A stretch of 64,000 bases of DNA from Pedobacter jeongneungensis (GTDB lineage Bacteria > Bacteroidota > Bacteroidia > Sphingobacteriales > Sphingobacteriaceae). Below, one piece after another: positions 46,127 through 54,929 of the stretch; within the stretch, counting starts at the first letter, position 1; each line of letters begins with the position of its first letter. The notes beneath the pieces are model-generated. The model was not told where the DNA came from. It was given only the letters and a program-made list of their open reading frames with translations, and searched no databases. The position numbers were made by a program, and so were the translations under genes. The stretch is taken from the NCBI RefSeq assembly GCF_000633455.1, contig NZ_AYMG01000017.1, forward strand, positions 124,001 to 188,000. The letters are read 5' to 3'.

Positions 46127-46564
46127 ATGAAGAAATTAGGTTTGTTAGTTTTTTTATGTTTAGGTTTCCAGGTAATGGCGGCGCAGGTTCGGGTACACAC
46201 CGACTTGCGTACGCCAACTTGGAATATCATTGGGATGAGGTATGATGCCGAACTTGCACCTGGCAAATGGGGAAGTGTTTTCCCACCTGCTTTAAAAGCT
46301 TTAAACAATAAAGTAATCGAACTGCCGGGTTACATCATCCCCACCAAAGTAGGCGCTAAATTCAGCGAATTTATGTTCTCCATTGTACCGATCGCTTCCT
46401 GCCCTTATTGCGGTTCGGGCGATATTCCTGCAATGATCCAGGTAAAAATGATGACGGCTATTCCGATTACAGAAAAACCAGTCAAACTCAAAGGAATATT
46501 CATCATTAACGATTCGGGTGATGACCGGAGCGAGTTTTTTCTTTTAAATGCAAAACAGTTATGA
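46127..46564 (+). CDS. secreted DUF3299-like protein, copy 1
   Basis: 145 residues with signal peptide (MKKLGLLVFLCLGFQVMAAQ). Core: NNKVIELPGYIIPTKVGAKF, then EFMFSIVPIASCPYCGSGDI and MIQVKM. The G-Y-(I/V)-(I/V)-P and C-rich pattern resemble DUF3299; the CPYC pair could bind metal. The ATG at 46127 follows 3 bases after the permease stop; the next gene shares ATGA. It is about 65 percent alike copy 2, so a tandem duplication. Confidence 0.8.
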   Translation: MKKLGLLVFLCLGFQVMAAQVRVHTDLRTPTWNIIGMRYDAELAPGKWGSVFPPALKALNNKVIELPGYIIPTKVGAKFSEFMFSIVPIASCPYCGSGDIPAMIQVKMMTAIPITEKPVKLKGIFIINDSGDDRSEFFLLNAKQL

Positions 46565-46998
46565 TGAAAAAATATATAACGGTTTTACTGATATTGATCT
46601 CTTCTACGTGCTTTGCACAGGTAAATGTACATACCGATATGCGTACGCCCACCTGGAACCTGATTGGCCTGAAGTATGATAAACAGGTTAAACCGCTGGT
46701 ATGGCAGGCAATTTTTCCACCCGCGTTAAAAGCAATCAATAATAAGGTGATCGAACTGCCTGGTTTTATTATCCCTACAAAAGTTGGCAATAGCTTTACC
46801 GAATTTATGTTTTCAATTGTGCCGGTGGCTTCCTGCCCATATTGTGGTACCGGCGATATCCCTTCAATGATAGAAGTTAAAACGTTAAAGCCGGTTACCT
46901 GGACAGAAGAACCCATTACCCTTAAAGGAAAATTTGTAATCAATGATTCTGGTGATAGCCGGTCAACCTTTTTTTTATTAGATGCCGTGAAAAAATGA
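46561..46998 (+). CDS. secreted DUF3299-like protein, copy 2
   Basis: 145 residues. Signal MMKKYITVLLILISSTCFAQ, then VNVHTDMRTPTWNLIGLKYD and VIELPGFIIPTKVGNSFTEF, SCPYCGTGDIPSMIEVK. The start overlaps copy 1 by 4 bases (ATGA); an ATG at 46564 is equally possible. Same predicted fold and Cys pair as copy 1. Confidence 0.8.
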   Translation: MMKKYITVLLILISSTCFAQVNVHTDMRTPTWNLIGLKYDKQVKPLVWQAIFPPALKAINNKVIELPGFIIPTKVGNSFTEFMFSIVPVASCPYCGTGDIPSMIEVKTLKPVTWTEEPITLKGKFVINDSGDSRSTFFLLDAVKK

Positions 46999-47444
46999 AA
47001 AAGCTATATTTTATTTTCCTTTTGTTATTGGTGAACGTTGCTGTAGCGCAAACACAGAAACATAATCCTAACGATCAGTTGCGTTCCCTAAACTGGGATG
47101 TAATCGGTTCGGTAAAATTCGAGCTGACCGAAAAGAACGAACTTTTTCCGATGTTCTCTGAATCGATCAAACGTTTTGATAACCGCGAATTTGACCTCAC
47201 AGGTTACCTGATCCCTATAAAAAGCGGACAGAAACAACAGAAATTCTTGCTGGCCACGCTACCCATCAACCAGTGTTATTTTTGTGGACAGAACGGTGTT
47301 CCGGTGATGATTATGATAGAAATGGAAAATGCTACAGCTTACAGCGAAAAACCGATCCATGTAAAGGGGATTTTAAAACTGGAACAGAAAGATGCGAGTT
47401 ATGCCCCACCAATCACCATCAAAAATGCCAAACTCATTAATTAA
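46995..47444 (+). CDS. secreted DUF3299-like protein, divergent copy 3
   Basis: 149 residues. Signal MKKLYFIFLLLLVNVAVAQ. FDNREFDLTGYLIPIKSGQK matches the GYxIP strand; the Cys pair is CYFCGQNGVPVMI. It is clearly homologous to copies 1 and 2 but much diverged, and has lost the NVHTDxRTPTWN start. 4-base overlap with copy 2. Last gene before the Fur/Zur-type regulator. Confidence 0.75.
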   Translation: MKKLYFIFLLLLVNVAVAQTQKHNPNDQLRSLNWDVIGSVKFELTEKNELFPMFSESIKRFDNREFDLTGYLIPIKSGQKQQKFLLATLPINQCYFCGQNGVPVMIMIEMENATAYSEKPIHVKGILKLEQKDASYAPPITIKNAKLIN

Positions 47445-47464
47445 TTGCTTATTTTTGTATTGCT

Positions 47465-47902
47465 ATGGAAAACAAAACAGAGCGTTTCGAAAAACTTTTA
47501 GTTAAAAACGGATTAAAAAGAACTGCGCCACGGTTACAGGTGCTGGAAATTTTGAGCGGGAGAGATTCTGCAACTTCACAGCCCTATTTAGAACAGGTAA
47601 TGGGTAAAGATGCAGATCGCGTTACCTTGTACCGCGTATTGCAGGCTTTTGAAGAAAAAGGGATTATCCATAAGGTTTTAGATCAACAGGGAACAGCAAA
47701 TTATGCCATCTGTTCGGATGGTTGCAGTGCGCATGAGCATCACGATGAGCATGTGCATTTTAACTGCGATAACTGCCATAAAATTTATTGTTTAGATGCC
47801 GTTAAAGTTCCGGCGTTAAAAGTTCCTGCAGGTTTTAAGGTAGAGCATTTAAACCTGATCGCTACCGGAATATGTGCCAGTTGTTCGGATAAGGTAAATT
47901 AA
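47465..47902 (+). CDS. zur: Fur-family metal regulator, probably Zur
   Basis: 145 residues. The winged helix is in the first ~80 (LVKNGLKRTAPRLQVLEILS, then DRVTLYRVLQAFEEKGIIHKVL). Then comes HEHHDEHVHFNCDNCHKIYC with the family's metal-binding His-rich loop and first structural CxxC, and a second CASC near the end. The neighbours (COG0523 GTPase, Cys-pair proteins, exporter) point to zinc rather than iron. It starts 20 bases after copy 3 and is probably in the same transcript; TATTTTTG at 47450-47457 may give it an extra promoter. Confidence 0.85.
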   Translation: MENKTERFEKLLVKNGLKRTAPRLQVLEILSGRDSATSQPYLEQVMGKDADRVTLYRVLQAFEEKGIIHKVLDQQGTANYAICSDGCSAHEHHDEHVHFNCDNCHKIYCLDAVKVPALKVPAGFKVEHLNLIATGICASCSDKVN

Positions 47903-48886
47903 TTACTGTACCAAAAGGTTACAGCCCCTTATATCCGCATTGTCAAACCTGCCCAGTACTTCAAAACTTTGATCGGGATTGATCCTGCCTAAATCCTGAG
48001 TGGCAATAAATGAGCATGAATTGATGTTTGCCAGATCGATTACGTTAATTCCACCGGTTCTGCCATTTTGGATTAAACTCAAAGGATCATTGGTATCGCG
48101 GATCAGCACCTGCATCCAGTTTGGACAGTTGAAAATACCTTCACCTAGAGAATAAGCCTGAGAAAGTAATTCTGTCATCCCGTATTCACTGTGGATGGCT
48201 TTTACGCCAAATCCTTTGGTTAACTGTTCATGCAGCTCTTCGCGCACCATTTCTTTGCGTTTACCTTTCATGCCACCAGTTTCCATTACAATCAGTTCAG
48301 GGAAATCGATATCGAAATTTTCAATGAAATCAAGCAAGGCATAGGTAACACCAATTAAAACAGTTTTCTGTTTTTTCGATTTAAGATCGAGCAGGGTTTG
48401 CAACAGTTCATCGTGGTTGTATAAAAAGTAGCCACTTTGCGGATGTGCGCTTTTTTCAATCAGATCGTTCACCATATAGATCAAAGACGAGCCTGAACGT
48501 TGCTGGTAGGAAGGAAGCAGCGCTAAAAAGCAATATTCGGCAACATCTCCATAAAACTCGGTAAAGGCCTGCAGATAACTTTGTTCATACAGTTTTACAT
48601 CGGTTACATGGTGGCTACTCTGCACCATACCTGTTGTGCCCGAGCTGCTGAAAGTGATTTCTACAGGAGCTGAATTGCTCAATACTGAATGGCTTTTAAA
48701 AAAACTGATCGGTAGAAATGGAATCTGCGCCACTTCTGTTATTTCATCAGCATCAACCCCCAAATGAAAGATATATTCGCGGTAAACATTACAGTTCTGC
48801 GCCTGTAATTTAAAAATATTCAGGGCAAGCATATTAAACTCATCCGCACTTTTTATAGAAAATATATCCTCAGCTGTTAAATTCAC
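47903..48886 (-). CDS. LuxE-like acyl-protein synthetase
   Basis: 327 residues of the LuxE/ANL-type family (adenylates an acyl group and passes it on). ITFSSSGTTGMVQSSHHV is the Ser/Gly-rich ATP loop (about 80-95); GVTYALLDFI, METGGMKGKRKEMVREEL and HSEYGMTELLSQAYS are further marks, the last matching the adenylate-forming SEYGxTE motif. A GTG at 48886 is chosen: the alternative TTG at 48901 lies in a TACTTTTG -7-like motif (48891-48898). The acyl substrate is unknown. It converges with the Fur/Zur-type gene. Confidence 0.8.
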   Translation of the reverse strand: MNLTAEDIFSIKSADEFNMLALNIFKLQAQNCNVYREYIFHLGVDADEITEVAQIPFLPISFFKSHSVLSNSAPVEITFSSSGTTGMVQSSHHVTDVKLYEQSYLQAFTEFYGDVAEYCFLALLPSYQQRSGSSLIYMVNDLIEKSAHPQSGYFLYNHDELLQTLLDLKSKKQKTVLIGVTYALLDFIENFDIDFPELIVMETGGMKGKRKEMVREELHEQLTKGFGVKAIHSEYGMTELLSQAYSLGEGIFNCPNWMQVLIRDTNDPLSLIQNGRTGGINVIDLANINSCSFIATQDLGRINPDQSFEVLGRFDNADIRGCNLLVQ

Positions 48887-48905
48887 GCTGCAAAAGTACA
48901 AAGCA

Positions 48906-49265
48906 TTATGCTATTTTTTCGTCAGTTTTTTTCGCCAGCATGGCCATACGGAACTGATATCCGCAATAACCACTAATGCCAGCCACCAAACCGCTTAAAA
49001 TACCGGTAACCAATAATAATGCCCACCAAAGTTTTATGCCCGTCATTACCGCCACACGGCTGGCAAGTACATTGTCATTAGGGAGACTCTTAAAAAGTGC
49101 ATAACCGATCCAGAGTAAGAAAATAGCAAGAAACGATTGCCAAAAGGCTATTTTTCCTGTTTTGCCAATGATGCCACAGGTAGCGAAGGAAATTACAATG
49201 ATGGTCCACCAGGGAGCGATCATTTGTAAGAAAAAGCAGATTATTGCGATAACGATGAAAACCAT
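48906..49265 (-). CDS. small membrane protein, unknown (119 aa)
   Basis: Three membrane segments: IVIAIICFFLQMIAPWWTII, KIAFWQSFLAIFLLWIGYAL and GIKLWWALLLVTGILSGLVAGI. No catalytic motif. It follows the penicillin acylase gene after 5 bases and is probably in its transcript. Confidence 0.7.
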   Translation of the reverse strand: MVFIVIAIICFFLQMIAPWWTIIVISFATCGIIGKTGKIAFWQSFLAIFLLWIGYALFKSLPNDNVLASRVAVMTGIKLWWALLLVTGILSGLVAGISGYCGYQFRMAMLAKKTDEKIA

Positions 49266-49270
49266 TTTAC

Positions 49271-51700
49271 CTATTTAGAAATTTTTAAACGAGAGATAAC
49301 TGTGCCCGATTTATCGTCAGGACTTTGCATATAAAACAGATCGTATAGTTTACCATTTGCCCAGGTATCGATCATGTTATCATAGAATTTACTTCCGGGG
49401 TTACCCGATTGGCCCCCGGGATAAACACCGTGTCCTTTTGGCGTTTTACCAAGCTCAATCACCATTCTCCATGATGGTCCGTTGCTTTCTCCCAGTGCAT
49501 TAATAGTCGATTTCGCACCTCCGATCTGTAGAATTTTAGATCCGAATCCCGGTATTTTGGCCAGGTGCGGTACATTGCTCTGCTTTACATTTGCCCAGTC
49601 CCAATCTTTATTTATCGGCCCAAAACGTCTCTCCAAACTATCGCAGCTATATTTAAAAGATTCATTTACCAGATCAGTAAGTGTTTCTTTTTTAGGTGTG
49701 TTGATGTTGTCGTACCAGGATGCATTTGGTTCTTTTAGAATCATTTCTACCGTGCGGTCTCTGGATGGGTAACGCATCGGGATTCCTTTTACCTCAAATT
49801 CATCCGCCCAGATATCGTAAGTTAAACGTTTAGTCCATATTTCGAATACGCTGGCTGCAATTTCGTGCGCATCATAACGTTTGTTCCATTTGTTCACATA
49901 AGATAATGCTTCCTTTTGCGTGGCGTTTAACTGTTCGTTATTTAATAAAGGTAATAATGCCGGAACCAGGTTTTGGGCCAAAATGCTGTAATTATCTGTC
50001 TGCATTAAACGAATGCTATCCATGGTGGCCTTGTTCATGGCCGATAAACGGTCGTTAATTCTCTTTCCACGTTCGTAAGGCGAAAATTCCCAGTTAATGT
50101 AATATGGATAAGTGGTATCGGTAGAAGATTGATTGGCCGAGCTTACAAAACCACGAGGCGGATTTTTTACCGTTGGGTTCTGCGTATTTGGGATCCAGCC
50201 CTGCCAATCGTAAGCCGGATCAGTACCATCAAGGATAAATTTACCCTGGTCTTTCCATTTCAAAGGAAATTTACCATTTGGGGTAATGGCGATATCGTTA
50301 TCCACACTGGCAAAAACAAAATTCTGAGCAGGTGCCGTATAAAAAGTTAATGCTTTGCGGTAATCGTTATAATTTTTTCCCCGGTTGAGGTAATAAAAAG
50401 TCATCAGCTCATTCGATTCTTCATGGGCAATCCACCTTAACGCATCGCCAACCGGTACATTATCGGCCCTGCCATATTTTGGTTTCTGGAAATAAACTAC
50501 TGGCCCGTGGTGGGTGTAATAAACGGTATCTATTTCATCTTTTTCACCGCGGATTTTGATCGTTTCCAGGCGTTTCTTTGTCGCTTTCCACTGGTTATTG
50601 TACCAGTACTCGTTATGTGATGAATCCTTAAACTTGATCTGATAAAAATCCAGTACATCGGCAGCTACATTGGTTACGCCCCAGGCAATTTTCTGGTTAA
50701 AGCCGATAATAACCCCAGGTGCACCAGGCAGGGAAACACCATATGTATTTACGCCAGGGGCATGTAGCTGGATCTGGTACCAGATTGATGGAAGCGTTAA
50801 ATCTAAATGCGGATCGTTTGCCAAAATTGGGTAACCCGAAGCCGTTTTAGCCCCAGATAGCGCCCAGTTATTACTGCCAATACCTTCTACCTTTTCTTTT
50901 GTTTTTACTTCTCCCGTTTGGGCCTGCGTAAAGCTTTCTGGTGTTTTAGGGATTGTTAGAGGTGAGAAATTCCATTTGGTGCCTACCGGGATAATCGGAT
51001 CTTCACGGAACGGATAATCTGGGAAAAGATTTTTGGTCACCTCCGGCCCGAATTTCTTCAGGATGTTGGTCATGTAAAATTCGTCTGATCCCATGGCCAA
51101 AACGGCCGACATCTGCTTTAGCAGTAAAGCACATTTTACAGGTGTCCAGTCTTCGGGTTTAAAATCGAGTATTTTATATTCTAAAGGATAATTGGCATGC
51201 GAAAGCGTTTTGATATAAGCATTGATCCCTTCGGTATAAGCGAGGATCATTTCTTTTGCTTTTGGATCGGCCATCATGCCTTTTAAAGAATTTTCGGCAC
51301 CGTACACCATGCCCATTCTGCGTTGGTAACGGTCAACCTCAATGGCTTTACTGCCCACCACTTCACTGATTCTGCCTGCAGCAAAACGGGTCTGAAAATC
51401 CATCTGCCAGAGGCGGTGCATAGCGGTTACGTAACCTTGTGCCAGGTAAAGATCGTGATCGTTTTGCGCAAAAATATGGGGAATCATGCGGTCATCAAAA
51501 ACGATTTCGATTTTATCTATCGCTCCTTTAATTTTCGCTTTATGGTTAAACATAAAGTGATTATTCTCTGCATTTTGCCAGAAACCCATAAAAGGATTAA
51601 GGAATTTTAACAAAGGAGGTGTACTACCTAATTTGGTATTAAATAAAAAAGCTAGTGCTATCGGAACGATGACGCAGAATAAGGCCTTAATTTTATTCAT
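49271..51700 (-). CDS. penicillin acylase (S45 Ntn-hydrolase)
   Basis: 809-residue precursor. A signal/anchor of about 22 residues is followed by the alpha part, and the nucleophile S276 opens the beta chain in EGIGSNNWALSGAKTASGYP; autocatalytic cleavage before this Ser is expected. GFNQKIAWGVTNV is the family segment following the active site. S45 enzymes hydrolyse N-acyl amides; some act on N-acyl homoserine lactones or N-acyl amino acids, and the substrate here is not predictable. Periplasmic. ATG at 51700. Confidence 0.93.
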   Translation of the reverse strand: MNKIKALFCVIVPIALAFLFNTKLGSTPPLLKFLNPFMGFWQNAENNHFMFNHKAKIKGAIDKIEIVFDDRMIPHIFAQNDHDLYLAQGYVTAMHRLWQMDFQTRFAAGRISEVVGSKAIEVDRYQRRMGMVYGAENSLKGMMADPKAKEMILAYTEGINAYIKTLSHANYPLEYKILDFKPEDWTPVKCALLLKQMSAVLAMGSDEFYMTNILKKFGPEVTKNLFPDYPFREDPIIPVGTKWNFSPLTIPKTPESFTQAQTGEVKTKEKVEGIGSNNWALSGAKTASGYPILANDPHLDLTLPSIWYQIQLHAPGVNTYGVSLPGAPGVIIGFNQKIAWGVTNVAADVLDFYQIKFKDSSHNEYWYNNQWKATKKRLETIKIRGEKDEIDTVYYTHHGPVVYFQKPKYGRADNVPVGDALRWIAHEESNELMTFYYLNRGKNYNDYRKALTFYTAPAQNFVFASVDNDIAITPNGKFPLKWKDQGKFILDGTDPAYDWQGWIPNTQNPTVKNPPRGFVSSANQSSTDTTYPYYINWEFSPYERGKRINDRLSAMNKATMDSIRLMQTDNYSILAQNLVPALLPLLNNEQLNATQKEALSYVNKWNKRYDAHEIAASVFEIWTKRLTYDIWADEFEVKGIPMRYPSRDRTVEMILKEPNASWYDNINTPKKETLTDLVNESFKYSCDSLERRFGPINKDWDWANVKQSNVPHLAKIPGFGSKILQIGGAKSTINALGESNGPSWRMVIELGKTPKGHGVYPGGQSGNPGSKFYDNMIDTWANGKLYDLFYMQSPDDKSGTVISRLKISK

Positions 51701-51921
51701 AATGGTTAGCTAACAAGTCAGTTCACTAAGATAGCGCAAAATGACGGTTTATGTTCAATGCAAAATACAACAAACTGTATATCAATCAAAATTATAATTT
51801 ACATTGAGATTATTATGCTAACATAATTTGTTTAATTCAAAAAAAGAGTTTAAGTTTATATAACTAATAATACAAACAACAGAATTAACTAATCACCCAA
51901 TAACCAAATTAACAATCTTTT

Positions 51922-54789
51922 ATGAGCAGAATTTTTACACAGATCTTCTATGTGTTATTATTAATGTGTGCAATTAATGTTGCTGCACAGGCACAGAGCA
52001 TTACGGTGAGCGGAACCGTGAAAGATAAGCAATCAAAAGAAGGCCTTGCAGGCGTAAGTTTAACCATCAAGGGACAGTCAGGCGGTACGGCATCTGCCAG
52101 CAATGGAAGTTTCAGTTTTACCACAACGGCAAAAGTCCCTTTTACTTTAGTAGCCTCTTATGTGGGTTACGGTACGGTAGAACAACAGATTACCGGAAGT
52201 ACTACAGGTATTAACTTCGAAATTGAAACTGCTGTTGTATTAGGCGGCGATGTGGTGGTTTCGGCTTCACGTACGCCAGAACGTATTTTAGAATCACCGG
52301 TTTCAATCGAACGGATGAGTGCAGCCTCAATCAGGGAAATAGCCGCTCCATCATTTTATGATGCCTTAAATAATATGAAAGGTGTAGAAAGCAGCACACA
52401 GAGTTTAACTTTTAAATCAATCAATACCCGTGGATTCAACTCGAACGGAAACACGCGTTTTAACCAATATATTGATGGAATGGATAACCAGGCGCCGGGC
52501 CTGAATTTCTCGGTAGGTAATATTGTGGGCATCACCGAACTTGATGTAGATAATGTAGAGTTATTGCCAGGTGCTTCCTCAGCGCTTTATGGTGCTGGCG
52601 GAATTAACGGTACCTTATTAATGACATCAAAAGATCCTTTTAAATATCCTGGGAATAGTTTTCAATTTAAAACCGGTATGAACCATGTTAACGATGGCGA
52701 CAGTAAAGTACAGCCGTTTAAACAATTAGATGTACGTGTGGCAAGATCGTGGAACAATAAGTTTGGGGTAAAAGCAGCATTCTCGTTTTTACAGGCCAAA
52801 GATTGGTTCGGTAATAACTATTCAAACTTTGACAGGGTAGCCAGAACGGCTAAATCCGGTGACAGAAGCAGCGATCCCAACTATGACGGTATCAACGTAT
52901 ATGGTGATGAAGTGAGCCAGAATATGCGTAATGTGGCTCAGAGTGTATTGGCAGCAGGAACAGCAACGTTTATTAAAAATTATGGATTAGCAACAGGTGG
53001 TGGAGTGCCAAGCCAGGCACAGATTACGAATTTTCTTGCTACAAATGCTCAAACGCAACCTTTTTATGTAGGTTTAAACACACCAGGATTAATTCCTAAT
53101 CAAAATATATCAAGAACAGGATATAATGAAGAAAACCTGGTTGATTATGATACCAAATCGTTAAAAGCATCAGGAGCATTATATTACAACATCAGCAATA
53201 CAGTTCAGGTAGTTGGTCAGGCCAATTGGGGCACTGGAACTTCTGTTTACACCGGTTCTGACCGATATTCATTGCGTAATTTTAACATCGGGCAATACAA
53301 ACTGGAGCTAAAAGGAGAAGACTTTTTCTTAAAAGCCTACACCACCCAGGAACGTTCCGGCGATTCTTATATCTCTTCTATTTTAGGAAGTTATATCAAT
53401 GAGGTATCTAAACCATCAACTACCTGGTTTCCTCAGTATATCGGTAATTATGTAGGTGCAAGGGCTGCGGGACAAACAGATGCACAGGCACAGGCTTTTG
53501 CCAGGAGTGTTGCCGATCAGGGACGTTTTGTGCCAGGCAGCGCACAGTATGAGGTAGCAAAAGATAAAATTTTGAACACTACTATCAGTGCGACCAATAT
53601 TAATTCTGTTGATCCTTCTAAAAGTGTTTACGGCGCTAAATTCGATGATAAATCGAACCTGTACCACTACGAAGGCATGTATAACTTCACCAACCTTTTT
53701 AATAAGGTAGTGGAGTTTCAGGTAGGTGCATCTTATCGTTTATACGATTTAAATTCGGCAGGTACCATTTTTAATGATTTAAATGAATCTATCGACATTA
53801 AAGAATATGGTGCTTTCGCGCAGATTGGTAAAAAACTCTTTAACGATAAAGTTAAATTTACTTTTGCCGGCCGTTATGATAAAAGCCAGAATTTTGAAGG
53901 CAGGTTTACTCCAAGGATAACAGGTGTATTCACTGTGGCCAAGAACAATAACATCAGGGTTTCTTATCAAACAGGCTACCGTAATCCAACTACCCAGAAC
54001 CAATATATCGACCTTTCGGTAGGTGGCGGATCTCAAAGACTGATAGGTGGTTTACCTGAAATTATGTTCAGTAAATATCATCTAGACAGCAACAAACCAT
54101 TTACAGATGTAAGTTACCGTGCGTTTTTAGCTTCAGCAGCAAGCGGAGCGCCTAATCAGGCACTTTTACAACAATATACTTTTGATGCAAAAGGTGTCCG
54201 TCCGGAAAGCGTTCAGTCTTACGAATTAGGCTACAAAGGTTTAATCCTTCCTAATTTATTGATTGATGCTTATGGTTATTACAACATTTACAAAGATTTT
54301 ATTACCGCTGTTGATGTATATCAGAACGTGAACGGAAGTTTTGTGAAATTCGGTGTTCCCGTAAATGCAGCAGGCAAAGTAACTTCATATGGTGCTGCTT
54401 TAGGACTGGATTATCTGGTTGGTAAATATGCCATTAGTGGTAACGTTTCTTATAACCAGATTGGCGATCTTCCTGAAAATTACATTAACGATTTCAATAC
54501 GCCAAAAATCCGTTACAATCTGGGCCTTGGCAATAAAGAAATCATCAAAAACTTTGGTTTCAACGTTTCTTACCGTTGGCAGGATCAGTTCTACTGGAAT
54601 TCTTCTTTTGCCTCAGGTCAGGTGCCAGCCTATAGCTCGCTTGATGCGCAGGTTAGTTTAAGAATCCCTTCGGTACAATCGGTAATTAAACTGGGTGGCT
54701 CGAACGTATTGAACAAATATTATTTTACTTCTTACGGAAACCCATCAGCCGGGGCAATTTATTATATAGCTTATAGCTTTAATCCATAA
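51922..54789 (+). CDS. TonB-dependent receptor with carboxypeptidase-regulatory-like domain
   Basis: 955 residues. Signal peptide (about 1-24), carboxypeptidase-regulatory domain (about 27-105), a plug with VSASRTPERILESPVSIERM and GINGTLLMTSKDPF, and a large beta barrel ending in SAGAIYYIAYSFNP with a terminal aromatic. A classic SusC/OmpA-unlike FecA-like design; the substrate is unknown. Terminator 22 bases downstream. It is divergent from the penicillin acylase and stands alone, without a SusD partner. Confidence 0.93.
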   Translation: MSRIFTQIFYVLLLMCAINVAAQAQSITVSGTVKDKQSKEGLAGVSLTIKGQSGGTASASNGSFSFTTTAKVPFTLVASYVGYGTVEQQITGSTTGINFEIETAVVLGGDVVVSASRTPERILESPVSIERMSAASIREIAAPSFYDALNNMKGVESSTQSLTFKSINTRGFNSNGNTRFNQYIDGMDNQAPGLNFSVGNIVGITELDVDNVELLPGASSALYGAGGINGTLLMTSKDPFKYPGNSFQFKTGMNHVNDGDSKVQPFKQLDVRVARSWNNKFGVKAAFSFLQAKDWFGNNYSNFDRVARTAKSGDRSSDPNYDGINVYGDEVSQNMRNVAQSVLAAGTATFIKNYGLATGGGVPSQAQITNFLATNAQTQPFYVGLNTPGLIPNQNISRTGYNEENLVDYDTKSLKASGALYYNISNTVQVVGQANWGTGTSVYTGSDRYSLRNFNIGQYKLELKGEDFFLKAYTTQERSGDSYISSILGSYINEVSKPSTTWFPQYIGNYVGARAAGQTDAQAQAFARSVADQGRFVPGSAQYEVAKDKILNTTISATNINSVDPSKSVYGAKFDDKSNLYHYEGMYNFTNLFNKVVEFQVGASYRLYDLNSAGTIFNDLNESIDIKEYGAFAQIGKKLFNDKVKFTFAGRYDKSQNFEGRFTPRITGVFTVAKNNNIRVSYQTGYRNPTTQNQYIDLSVGGGSQRLIGGLPEIMFSKYHLDSNKPFTDVSYRAFLASAASGAPNQALLQQYTFDAKGVRPESVQSYELGYKGLILPNLLIDAYGYYNIYKDFITAVDVYQNVNGSFVKFGVPVNAAGKVTSYGAALGLDYLVGKYAISGNVSYNQIGDLPENYINDFNTPKIRYNLGLGNKEIIKNFGFNVSYRWQDQFYWNSSFASGQVPAYSSLDAQVSLRIPSVQSVIKLGGSNVLNKYYFTSYGNPSAGAIYYIAYSFNP

Positions 54790-54810
54790 GAATTCTAATA
54801 ATGCTTAAAG

Positions 54811-54843
54811 GCCCTTCATACATTACGTTTGAAGGGCTTTTTT
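54811..54843 (+). terminator. terminator after the TonB-dependent receptor
   Basis: GCCCTTCA and TGAAGGGC pair around an 11-base loop, then TTTTTTG. Confidence 0.88.
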
Positions 54844-54929
54844 GTGAAATACGCTTTTGTTCGTTTGATCTTGCTTGAAGAAAAGCCGTAAAATTTGTAG
54901 TTAATGATTAGGTCGCTAGTGGAACAGTG

